Of a DNA stretch of 64,000 bases, positions 31,023 to 41,782 are shown in pieces. Each line of letters opens with the position of its first letter. The first letter of the stretch is position 1. This DNA is from Nematostella vectensis. Taxonomy: Eukaryota > Cnidaria > Anthozoa > Actiniaria > Edwardsiidae. The position numbers and the translations under genes were made by a program. Location of the stretch: contig NC_064036.1 in the NCBI RefSeq assembly GCF_932526225.1, forward strand, positions 4,465,501 to 4,529,500. The letters are read 5' to 3'. The notes beneath the pieces were generated by a model, which had not been told where the DNA came from, did not search any database, and was given only the letters and a program-made list of their open reading frames with translations.

Positions 31023-31669
31023 TTTGTGACTAAGCAGTGTTTGCTTGTCTTTTTTCATAGTTGGGTATTTTGTGTCTTTTTTGGTGTGAAATGTTTCTTA
31101 GTTATCGTATTTGTTTATAAATTGGTCAGAAATCAAGGCTATGATATTTAAAATGGATGCGCTTGGATGCGCTTTTGAAGGCGTCTATGCCTTGGATGAA
31201 TCTTTGAGTATGCGGGTCTGGTCATATTTAGTTTGCACCAATATTTGATGGGGGGCTTCCTGCCCAAGATGGCGGCTGTGATATTTGAACTCCGTGTTTT
31301 CGTGGTTTTTATGCCGAAAAAAACTACCAAAGCCTCTACATGTAGGCCAGAGAGGTTAAAGCAGAATTTTAAAAGTTCCAATAGCAGAGTTACCCTGTGA
31401 AAGGACGATCATCCCCGTTGTTAATTTCTACTAAGAGTCGCCCCAATCCTTTTTCCCAGGGAAGAATGAACAAAGACACGTGGATGTGTTGCTTTCTGTT
31501 TATTTCAATTTTTCAAATAGGGATTACCAGGGGAAATCTTGATAGAACCTGTCAACAGAAAAAGGCCATTTTAGCGAGAAAAACTGGAATTTGCATTCAT
31601 TTTATTTGAAAAGGACAAACGAATAAAATTAATGTTTCTGTCGACATCTTTGATCTTGTTTCGATTTAG

Positions 31670-31775
31670 CCGAGGGGCACAGCCTAGCCCCTTCTGGTCA
31701 TTCCCTTATATTTTTTGAAAATATTGGGGGGGGGCACATGCCCCCACTGCCCCATCCCCTGCTACGGCCCTGATG
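31670..31775. repeat. short dispersed repeat (pair with 57770-57915)
   Basis: Shares 'ggcacagcc', 'tcattcccttatatttt', 'atattgggggggg' and 'cctgctacgg' with the block after the CDK11 gene. It is a typical MITE remnant with a purine/pyrimidine-biased core. Confidence 0.55.
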
Positions 31776-31963
31776 AATATAAATGTTTGTGTGCTTTCTT
31801 TGTTAGAGTATGGTCAGGGTGATTTATTAGGGCAGATCAAGTTCTTTTAATCCTTTGATTTTAATTAAGTAGTTAGTATTTTGCTTGTTCTAAGAATCAG
31901 CCTTCATATGAACCTCAAAGGGATCAGGGATCATATTTACCTCTTAACAAAGTTTGCAGGTCT

Positions 31964-32101
31964 TCTTGCAGGCTTGTCGAACATAACGATGCCAGCTACA
32001 ATATCTTTTCCAGTATTTGCATCTTTGGTGCCTATCCGCACAAGCTTGAGAGTGAAAAACACACGGTTAGTATTATTATTATCACTGCCCAAGAATGTTT
32101 A
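31964..32101. repeat. exon-like block, open copy (plus strand)
   Basis: Between an acceptor-like 'tcttcttgcag' (ending 31971) and a donor-like 'gttagt' (from 32066), 94 bp are open in one frame (EHNDASYNIF ... AYPHKLESEKHT). No protein family is recognised and no neighbouring exon could be joined. It may be a stray exon duplicated with its intron edges. Confidence 0.4.
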
Positions 32102-32475
32102 CTACCCCGAGGAAGAAGAAAGCTGCGTAACGAAATAGTATGGGTAGTGCCGAACGCACCGAGCGAACTGTGCGAGAGTGGGGGGGGATTTATTGTTGTC
32201 AGAAAAAAGTAAAAAATTAGTTACAAAAAATGTGATTTTCTGCGTCTGTTATTCTCGTGATTTACTACCCCGAGGAAGAAGAAAGCTGCGAAACGAAATA
32301 GTATGGGTAGTGCCGGTTGGGGGGGGGAGGGGTGGGTGGGTGGCAGAACAAAATTCAACTTCTTTCACAGCAAACTGTGCGTGAGTGGGGGGGGGGGAAT
32401 TTATTGTTGTCAGAAAAAAAAGTAAACAATTTGTTACAGAGAATGTGATTTTCTGCGCCTGTTATTCTCGTGATT
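32098..32475. repeat. two tandem units of about 163 and 214 bp
   Basis: Both units start 'tttactaccccgaggaagaa', share 'cgaaatagtatgggtagtgc' and 'atttattgttgtcag', and end 'gttattctcgtga'. The second is longer because of a G-rich insert (32319-32343). The short ORFs within are by-products. Confidence 0.8.
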
Positions 32476-32789
32476 CATTCAAGATTTCTAAAGTGGAGAT
32501 AGTATGGTACTTGTGTAGAGATACAGAAATTTCAAAGGATAAGGCTAGTCAAAGTCAAATTCAATTCCAATGCATATTGTAGATGGTATGTATCAGATGA
32601 ACCATTCGCAGATGCTAAAGATATTCTTTTACGTTCGCTTCAAGGAATCTCATTGATCTAGACATGGTATCCAATTTCCTTAATCCGTTACTTTTACTGT
32701 ATTTATCAGTCCTTTGTCACACTTTCAGAAGGTATAGGTGGAATTCGAAACTGGTATCTAAGTCACACATGCTAGCTATGGCAACTTAC

Positions 32790-35700
32790 ATCCTCCACCT
32801 CCGCCACCTGTGAATCAAAGTACTTAACGTCAGTATGTAAGACAGTTGACACTACAAATAGAGAAGGGTCAATATGAAAGGAAGTGTCATCTCACCTCCG
32901 CCCATCTTGCCGTTAATCCAGCTAACAAAGTTGCTGATGCGAGCGAATACGGTGTAGTGATCTGTTCTGCACATGGAATGGCCCCAGCTGACCGCGCCTC
33001 GAAGTACCCATTTGCCACCCTCTTCACACACGAACGGGCCACCGCTGTCGCCTTGGCAACCGCCTTTCCCCTGTCCACCGGCGCAGATCATGCTCGTCGA
33101 GTCCACGGGGACGAGTCTTCCATTCGTTCTCTGGCAATCGGAGTCACCAGCAACGGGAAGCATGGCTTGTTGGAGAATACCGGCAGCCGAGCCACCGCCC
33201 ACCGTACGCCCCCATCCTAAAACGGACAGCGTTAGATTTCATACACCAGCTAGCAGAATCGCGCAAAAGCTTTGTTATACATTAAGCTGTGAAGACACGC
33301 GCAGGGATTGGAAAAATCACTAAAACCTTATTCATCGTTAAATTGATACAATTTGATAAAGAAGAAGAGTGTTCTCGAAACACAGGCCGGTGATTCGATA
33401 TCAATCACCAAAACCTTTCACTACCATATCTTGTGTCATGTGATCTCCTACCTGTAATATAACACCTCGCCCCAGCCTGCGCGCGGCTTCCCGAGCTAGG
33501 TAGACAGACGGTGTTGACTTTGTCACTGGCCTTGACCGGTTCATGGAGCTGAAGAAGTGCTATGTCGTTTTTCAAGTGACGCATGCTGAACTGCTCGTGC
33601 TTGAAGAGTTGCTTGAGTCGGAAGGTATTTTGAACAGGTGTGTTTCCAGTGCGGTGATGCGCACCTGATGGGAAAAAGTTAGATCATTATTTGTACAGGT
33701 TCTTGGGTTCTTGGTGAACGTGTTTTTTAATCATTATTATATACATATATTCAATACTAAAAGAAGGTTGCTTGGAGGAGTAGGGCATAGATTACGTGGA
33801 AATAAACGCTAAGCAGGAAGGGTAGGAAATAATGGATTTAGTTTTAAATATTCCGAGCTCTTGTCTGCCATGACCAACTGTTAAACTGCTTTCTGGCTTC
33901 TGTCATTCAAACAAACCTAATCTTTGAATTTTAACGGGATATGTTTTCTCTACCCTCTGACAATTCAAGTCTTCCGGCAGAAGCAAAAATGTATATTTTT
34001 GCTTAATGTTTATTACCAAGAGACCATGATATAAGAGAATGAATCCCCGTGGCCCATGATAACGTCCAAAAAAGCTATTTTTAGATTGCGCGAGCTTGTC
34101 AATCATAGCATCCATACATGGTTCGTCGCGCCATATTTGGTTATGGGCACCACGAGCTAGTACAATTTTACACCAATTTTTTTCCCTCTGCACTTCTTTA
34201 CTTCGTTCGCTACCTGTTTTTATCCTTTTAGCTTCTCTTCAAGGCTCATGATCACAATGCTACTCATGGGGTGGTGTCCTGTTATCTGTTAAGTTATCTA
34301 ATGTTCAGTTATCTAAATGTTATATAAATAATTGAACGGGAAGACGTCGGGGAGACGGTGAATTTGGAGTTCATTCAAGATGCATCGTGCCGACTCCTAA
34401 AAAGTTCTTTTTCTTTATTTTTCAAGCACATGTTCAGAAATCATGTCACTCAAGAAACCCTTGTCACTGGAATAAGATCTACTTCATTATAAAAACTTGA
34501 AATCTTTTATTTGTAATATCGGTGTGAATATAATGGTATTAAGTTTTGGATGTATCTTTTTCATTAAAAGGGAATCGGAAGAGAATTGTGTTTTGTAAAC
34601 ACAGATTTATGATTGATTGTTGTGTTATAATTTGCTAATCAGCAGTGAAAACTTTTACTGGGAAAGTTGGTCCCAGAGCCTAAAATCACGTACTGTATGC
34701 ATTTAAATGTCCCAGAAACGGTTGATTGGCTCCAGCGTACTCTATGGAAGATCATTTGTACAGCGTTCGTAACAAAGGAAGGTATTTTCGGTCAAAAAGA
34801 TTTCTTAAACATCCTTTGCCGGATCACATTGCTCAAGATGTGATCGCGCGTAAGACTCATGTTGCTAGGAAACGTGAGCGCTAACCAATCAGAGACGTAT
34901 CTAAAAATAACTGCTTGTTCTAAAAATAGTTTTTACGGACGTCATCATTGGAAAATACCCTAATACGGGGGGATTCGTTCTATTACATCATGGCCTCTTG
35001 TTATTACACAACACGGTAACCGCTTGGTCTGGGGTTCCAGTCGACATAATGTGCCGCAGTACAACATTTTATCGCTTGGAATTTATGAGGGGCGAGCTAG
35101 CAGTAATGTATAAGAAAACAGAAACTAAGCCCAATTGTTTACTAACCTACAACAACAGTGTAGCCGCTGGGTGTGGGGTTCCTGTCAACGCAATGTGCAG
35201 CAGTCACGACCCAGTCTTTCGCGATCAGGGACCCCCCGCAGATGTGTCGACCGTTGACTCGCAGACTGATCTGCCATGGCCACGAATGTTGCTGCGCGTT
35301 GTCGCCATTCACCACTCGCGACGTGCCATAAGGGCGCTTTCCACACGCTGGGAAAGAAAGGGAAATAAAACATTAGTGAGTATGAGATGGATGAACTCCT
35401 TTCAGATAACTCGAACCTTCAAGGGAGATGGCCAACAGCACCTAAACACACTAAACGGGGAGATCTGAGATACTGGATTGTTTAGCCTGCTTGCAGGCGA
35501 TACTCGGGGCGGGACTTTTTTATAAGAACGTGTAATTTTTAGTTGAGACTGAGCCGTTCTTATTTTTGAAGCACTTTTAAGGCTGGAAATGATCTTAAAG
35601 GGTATTCTGTTTCAGTCAAAAATTCAATATTGTATAAGAAAGAGCATTACACAAGTAATCAACATTAAACAATATGATTCTGCATTTTAGAACTGATCAC

Positions 35701-35974
35701 ACAAGCTAATAAAACATAAAATTTTGCTGCTTTCTATTGGCCTCCATATGTCCTTAGCATGTCCATGGAGTTTGCTGAAATATCAGGCTGAACTTTCTTA
35801 AAACAATGAAAAAGGAAGAGTGTAGTGAATAGAAAGGAATCAAAAGAACTTGAACAAGCAATCATGAAACACCATCGAAAGAGATTGAGGGAAGAGCGTG
35901 TACTTATCTTGCAAGTACCTACCATCTATGAAGCTTGGCCCTAACAGGGCAAGTGCTAGAAGTAGGGTGTACAT
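32790..35974 (-). CDS. secreted S1 (chymotrypsin-fold) serine protease
   Basis: Five coding exons on the minus strand with consistent phases: 35974-35923, 35347-35147, 33664-33452, 33216-32896 and an 18-bp microexon 32807-32790. Exon 1 encodes a signal peptide ([16 protein letters not shown]). Exon 2 has the activation site (SRVVNGD) and catalytic His (VVTAAHCV). Exon 3 has catalytic Asp (NDIALLQL). Exon 4 starts in TGWG and has catalytic Ser ([10 protein letters not shown]). The residue six before the Ser is Gly, not the Asp of trypsin, so trypsin-type Arg/Lys specificity is not expected. The microexon encodes only Gly and leads into an exon not found here, perhaps a C-terminal ShK-type or other domain. 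Secreted, digestive or venom-type role by family. The 3' end is therefore partial. Confidence 0.85.
35008..35070 (-). pseudogene. partial tandem copy of protease exon 2 end
   Basis: 'taaccgcttggtctggggtt' and 'catratgtgccgcagt' (r = a here) repeat the exon-2 end at 35162-35205 in diverged form, about 140 bp away in the same orientation. A local duplication of the exon 2 boundary that carries only a broken reading frame. Confidence 0.5.
35513..35720. repeat. dispersed repeat related to 8432-8640
   Basis: Shares 'ttataagaa', 'agttgagactgagccgttc', 'ttaaggctg' and 'attctgcattttagaac' in the same order as the earlier block. A weaker relative is near 44755-44830. Confidence 0.5.
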
Positions 35975-36387
35975 CGTTCAATGGTTTGAAGCGATTGTGC
36001 TCGAGGTAGAGCTTCATGCTTTATTATATGCTTGCTCATAGTGTTTCACCTGCAAGCTGCAGCTCCAAAAATGCAAACTTACGCAACCTCATTCAGTGGT
36101 TCTGTTGGTTCACGCGCGCGATACTTCAAATAGTATGAAAAACGTAAAGACATTCTTGAAGTACCATTGACATAAGCGTAGACTGCTGAGCAACCAAGCT
36201 TTTCAATCCGAGCTCATTGTGCTAATCTCTCAAAAGAGAATAAGAGAATTAAGTCCAATCAAGACTTTACCATCAAAATGGCTTTCATTATTATCCTGTA
36301 CTAAAGAGGGGTGTGTGAATAAAAAAAATGGATTTGGTTTAAGCTGGAGTCTCTTGCAGTTACAGAAATAAAGGTATCATTGTACAG

Positions 36388-36513
36388 GCCCGCAAATGAT
36401 CCCCGGCCCACAAATGACCCCCGGCCCACAAATGACCCCCGGCCCACAAATGACCCCCGGCCCACAAATGATCCCCGGCCCACAAATGACCCCCGGCCCA
36501 CAAATGACCCCCA
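36388..36513. repeat. 18-bp iterons, about seven units
   Basis: The unit is 'cccacaaatgacccccgg' with minor changes (atgatcccc in some). The array is repeated with six units at 38306-38413, and the edge motif recurs at 46288-46320. Protein-like readings of it (GRGSFV repeats) are artefacts of the repeat. Confidence 0.9.
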
Positions 36514-36792
36514 AAAAGCACACGGTAGGCGTGCATACGATCCCGGAAAAACAACAGCAGGCCCGTAAATAAGACCGTAATAATTTACGGAATGGAACGC
36601 GGAATGATTGCTCGACTAGCCGCGAGTACACTGTGGTAACTGCCCTCCATAACTTCTCAGCAAGTCTCAGTGCAATACAACTCTGCATCAACCGAGAATG
36701 CTAATTATTTGAAACAAAAATTAAATAAAAAAAAAACAGGTAGGAGATAGGCACCACCCTGTGCCGCCAAACAGGGGGTCATTTTAAGGATA

Positions 36793-36961
36793 GTAAAATT
36801 TCCCATATAGGAGCTTTCCCTTTTATAGCGGAATCTCGTGTTTAAAACTACGGACTGACGGAAGCAAAGATTTCTATTAAAACAATGCTACTTAAAGGCT
36901 CGTACGCAGGAGCGGCTGAGGCGTGTGCGCAGTCATAGGTACCCTATATGGGAAATTTTAC
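36793..36961. mobile_element. about 169-bp MITE with TA flanks
   Basis: The left end gtaaaatttcccatatagg and the right end cctatatgggaaattttac are exact complements over the visible ends, with TA on both sides. This suits a Tc1/mariner-type non-autonomous element. A second copy is at 38692-38860 because of the tandem duplication. Confidence 0.85.
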
Positions 36962-38273
36962 TATTCTGAAAATAAATGCTAAAAAGGTTAAACCACTTTA
37001 GAATTGAAGCTTTCTTCAAAAGTAGTGGACACTTTGTATTGTTTGCTCCAATCTTTCCCAAATAAACAATCATATTATTGCAAACTTTACCACGAAACTA
37101 ATCAAGCTTTCCGATAAATTTTATCTACTAGTTAGTCTACTTTATAGATATCTGATTTCCGGTGTTGTCGTACCAAATGATTATTGACAAAATATTTGTT
37201 TATGTCTCAAATACACAATCAGTTGAGCATGTTTGCAGCCATTCAGCCGGTGTTTTTCGCTATGCGCCGAAGCGTGGCCGCCATCTTGTTTTGTTCTGGC
37301 CGCGCGCTTGCTGGGAGGAGAGGTGTTGTAACAACCGTCATACTTTCCCATCCTCCTACTTGAAAAAACGCGGGGTAAACGCCATGCAAGAGGGCTGGGT
37401 CGAGCAAAAAGTAATAACTGAGCATTATACTGATCCCAACATGAAGGGGATAAGATTGTGTTTATGGTCGAGTGTAGCGTAAAACTAGATTTTACTATAT
37501 TAGTAAAACTATTCTGAAAACGACGGCTTTGTGGCTAAATCTATATATTATTAAGTAATCGAAACACTTCTTACACTACTCTCAGAATATCAGGAATTTT
37601 TGCCCAAGAAGTTGCCGATATTCAGTGTTCATACACAAGCATGCTTTTGTGACCTGGTGTCTATGGCAAGTCTCGAATGAAATTACTTAAAATCTGCCAT
37701 TTTAGGACAAAATGATAATCACATTTAATCTTTGTGTCCGTTGATAGTCCAGCTTGCTAGGTGCGTCGCCTTCATTCATGCCTGGTGTTTACCGCAAACA
37801 AACTCATGCGTCGCTCGTTATCTTTGACTGTTGAAAGGACTGTTTGAACAGGGCACTATCAAACGACATGTTTGGCAAATACCCTAAAGACTGTGATGGC
37901 AAAGTGTTTTATTTTTGGTTTTATGGTTTTGCTTTCGTGAGTAGCATGCCCTGCTGGCAGAGGTTGTTCTAGGCGTCGCCCCTGAGCTAATGCACACGCA
38001 TACAGCGCGCATAGTTCCTATTCATTATTATACAGGCAACGCGCGATTTAGATGGTTGGTCACAGGGGAGGTTACAGGGGAGGTGGATTAGACGCACATC
38101 CACCCCCCTTTTGAGCAAAAAAAAAGTGAAAAGTCACTTTGTTTGAAGAAACTACGGAGAAGGTACTGTCCATGTGCCATCTGCTTGACTTTGCTGACGC
38201 GACAAATTCAATTCAGCTTGAAGTTTTGCTAGATCTTTGTGACCTACCAAGAACCACTTGATCAGTTATAAGA

Positions 38274-40171
38274 GCAGTTACAGAAATAAAGGTATCATTG
38301 TACAGGCCCGCAAATGATCCCCGGCCCACAAATGACCCCCGGCCCACAAATGACCCCCGGCCCACAAATGATCCCCGGCCCACAAATGACCCCCGGCCCA
38401 CAAATGACCCCCAAAAAGCACACGGTAGGCGTGCATACGATCCCGGAAAAACAACAGCAGGCCCGTAAATAAGACCGTAATAATCTACGGAATGGAACGC
38501 GGAATGATTGCTCGACTAGCCGCGAGTACACTGTGGTAACTGCCCTCCATAACTTCTCAGCAAGTCTCAGTGCAATACAACTCTGCATCAACCGAGAATG
38601 CTAATTATTTGAAACAAAAATTAAATAAAAAAAAACAGGTAGGAGATAGGCACCACCCTGTGCCGCCAAACAGGGGGTCATTTTAAGGATAGTAAAATTT
38701 CCCATATAGGAGCTTTCCCTTTTATAGCGGAATCTCGTGTTTAAAACTACGGACTGACGGAAGCAAAGATTTCTATTAAAACAATGCTACTTAAAGGCTC
38801 GTACGCAGGAGCGGCTGAGGCGTGTGCGCAGTCATAGGTACCCTATATGGGAAATTTTACTATTCTGAAAATAAATGCTAAAAAGGTTAAACCACTTTAG
38901 AATTGAAGCTTTCTTCAAAAGTAGTGGACACTTTGTATTGTTTGCTCCAATCTTTCCCAAATAAACAATCATATTATTGCAAACTTTACCACGAAACTAA
39001 TCAAGCTTTCCGATAAATTTTATCTACTAGTTAGTCTACTTTATAGATATCTGATTTCCGGTGTTGTCGTACCAAATGATTATTGACAAAATATTTGTTT
39101 ATGTCTCAAATACACAATCAGTTGAGCATGTTTGCAGCCATTCAGCCGGTGTTTTTCGCTATGCGCCGAAGCGTGGCCGCCATCTTGTTTTGTTCTGGCC
39201 GCGCGCTTGCTGGGAGGAGAGGTGTTGTAACAACCGTCATACTTTCCCATCCTCCTACTTGAAAAAACGCGGGGTAAACGCCATGCAAGAGGGCTGGGTC
39301 GAGCAAAAAGTAATAACTGAGCATTATACTGATCCCAACATGAAGGGGATAAGATTGTGTTTATGGTCGAGTGTAGCGTAAAACTAGATTTTACTATATT
39401 AGTAAAACTATTCTGAAAACGACGGCTTTGTGGCTAAATCTATATATTATTAAGTAATCGAAACACTTCTTACACTACTCTCAGAATATCAGGAATTTTT
39501 GCCCAAGAAGTTGCCGATATTCAGTGTTCATACACAAGCATGCTTTTGTGACCTGGTGTCTATGGCAAGTCTCGAATGAAATTACTTAAAATCTGCCATT
39601 TTAGGACAAAATGATAATCACATTTAATCTTTGTGTCCGTTGATAGTCCAGCTTGCTAGGTGCGTCGCCTTCATTCATGCCTGGTGTTTACCGCAAACAA
39701 ACTCATGCGTCGCTCGTTATCTTTGACTGTTGAATAGACTGTTTGAACAGGGCACTATCAAACGACATGTTTGGCAAATACCCTAAAGACTGTGATGGCA
39801 AAGTGTTTTATTTTTGGTTTTATGGTTTTGCTTTCGTGAGTAGCATGCCCTGCTGGCAGAGGTTGTTCTAGGCGTCGCCCCTGAGCTAATGCACACGCAT
39901 ACAGCGCGCATAGTTCCTATTCATTATTATACAGGCAACGCGCGATTTAGATGGTTGGTCACAGGGGAGGTTACAGGGGAGGTGGATTAGACGCACATCC
40001 ACCCCCCTTTTGAGCAAAAAAAAAGTGAAAAGTCACTTTGTTTGAAGAAACTACGGAGAAGGTACTGTCCATGTGCCATCTGCTTGACTTTGCTGACGCG
40101 ACAAATTCAATTCAGCTTGAAGTTTTGCTAGATCTTTGTGACCTACCAAGAACCACTGGATCAGTTATAAG
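38274..40171. repeat. 1.9-kb tandem duplication, unit 2
   Basis: Second unit, with six iterons instead of seven and only a few substitutions (for example 'gaatagact' for 'gaaaggact'). Its end 'agttataag' joins unrelated sequence. Confidence 0.95.
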
Positions 40172-41290
40172 CCGTCTATCCGGCCATTATCCACCCCCAT
40201 TTTGAAATCCTGGATCCTCCCCTGGATTAGCGGCCTCACATTTCCGTACGGCCCGCAGTCATAAGCAGCGAAAAAATTTGCAATTAAAACACTTCATAAT
40301 AAATATATTATTGTTCTTTTTTGCTTTGAGCCGTGCAGGAACTTATGGAGCTTCGGATTTTTTCATCGTCTTCGCGCTTTGTTATTGAGCGTTGATGAAA
40401 TATATTTATCTATTAGATGGCAGCGACTTTACCCGCGCCGTGATTGGTGTATTGGTTATCCTGACATTTCCGTATTGCCTTAAAATTACGGATATGCCCG
40501 GGGGCGTGGCATCCTTAGCTCTGGTAGTAGATCACTAGATCCGTCTAGAATCTTCTATCTAAATACACACATGAAATAAACCGGCGTGGAACTCATCCCG
40601 TCACATAAGCATGGCGGAGTTCGGACACCTCGGACCTCTAGCAAAGCCTTGGTCGATAAGCTAAGCCGCAGTTTGATCCCAGGAATCATAACCTCACTCT
40701 CGGTTAGTAAGTAGTTAATATGACACACACGAGAGAATGGAACCTTTTTTGGCAGGGTAAGGCATATGATTAAAAATATCAACTGCAAAGAACTTGTGTT
40801 ACCATAGCGTCAAGCGGGCCCTTTAAATCTGAGATAGCTTCGCTGTTGGTAAAATGGGCACTTTGAAGCAACAGAATGTACATAATACTTATATTTACCC
40901 CTTGGATTGTTTTAGCATCGATTTGGGGGATGGCCTCAGATTTTGGTACAGGGTTTAGGCAAGGGCCCCTATTTTTTAAACAAGTATTCTGATCAATTCC
41001 CGAGCCTCCAAAAATTCTGGAATTTCAATTTCTGGGGAGAGCCCCAGACCCCCTACAAAATAGAATGAATGTGAGGCGCATTCTGCTTGCACTTTTATGA
41101 CCTTGCGTTTCGCTGGCGTTGAAAACCATTATATCCTAAAGTTGGCTTCTACTATCTTCTGCTGTTTTTGGTTTTATTAAATTGCATCACTGAATTTGCG
41201 CATTTCATGTCAAAGTCCGCCCCCCCTCCCCTACTAAACTTTCAGATTGGTGGTATGAAAAGATATGCTTTTGTCATTTTGGCTCCCGAG
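40172..41290. other. spacer without supported gene
   Basis: No exon could be tied to a gene. The minus-strand ORF 40555-40788 has a polar central stretch but no recognised domain. Confidence 0.35.
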
Positions 41291-41379
41291 AACTGTTTTC
41301 GGGCCCGTAAAGCACTAAATTTCCTGTACATTTCTTATTGTTTATTGCTCCTTAATAATGAAACTTTAAGTATCTCCTA

Positions 41380-41782
41380 CTGGTTAGTCAATAGCCTAGT
41401 GGGCTTCCTTGTATAAGCGTGACATTGCGTGACTTAATCGCCTTATTGTTTATTGCTCTTTAATAAAACAAGAATCGGCTACTGGGCTACCTTGTATAAG
41501 CGTGGCATTGCGTGACTTAATCGTCTAATTTACTGCTTGTTAGTAATACAAAAAGTATCGGCTACTGGTTAGCCAATAGCTGAGTGGGCTACCTTGTATA
41601 AGCGTGACATTACGTGACTTAATCGCCTTATTTATTGCTCGTTACTGAGGTAAAGAGTGTCTGCCATTGGGTAGCCTAGTGGGCCGCCTTGTATAACGTA
41701 GCATTGCTTTATTGCTCGTTAGTAATAAAAAGAGTTTGGGCCACAGGGTAGGCAAGTGGGCCGCCTTGTATAAGCGTGACTT
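41380..41782. repeat. tandem repeat, about 85-100-bp unit, five copies
   Basis: Units contain 'gcctagtgggctaccttgta', 'taagcgtgac' and 'attgctcgttagtaat'. The last unit runs directly into exon 4 of the minus-strand gene at about 41782, so the splice donor of that exon would lie in the repeat. Confidence 0.85.

Larger units (their letters stand above)
36356..38273. repeat. 1.9-kb tandem duplication, unit 1
   Basis: Nearly identical to 38274-40171 in direct head-to-tail order. The main difference is one extra 18-bp iteron in unit 1. It contains iterons (36388-36513), a small TA-flanked MITE (36793-36961) and a long AT/GC mixed region without a credible gene. The 106-codon ORF at 37162-37482 occurs in both units but shows no domain. 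Confidence 0.95.

Noticed and set aside
36388-36513. CRISPR-like array
   Set aside because: Units are contiguous without unique spacers, and the genome is eukaryotic.
36301-36691. Repetitive ORFs (GRGSFV, CGPGVI, NDPRPT types) over the iterons
   Set aside because: They exist in several frames of the same 18-bp repeat, which is expected of any array with a length divisible by three.
37162-37482. A 106-codon ORF repeated at 39061-39381 as a duplicated gene
   Set aside because: Both copies lie in a recent duplication, so identity is not evidence of selection. No domain or start context supports it.
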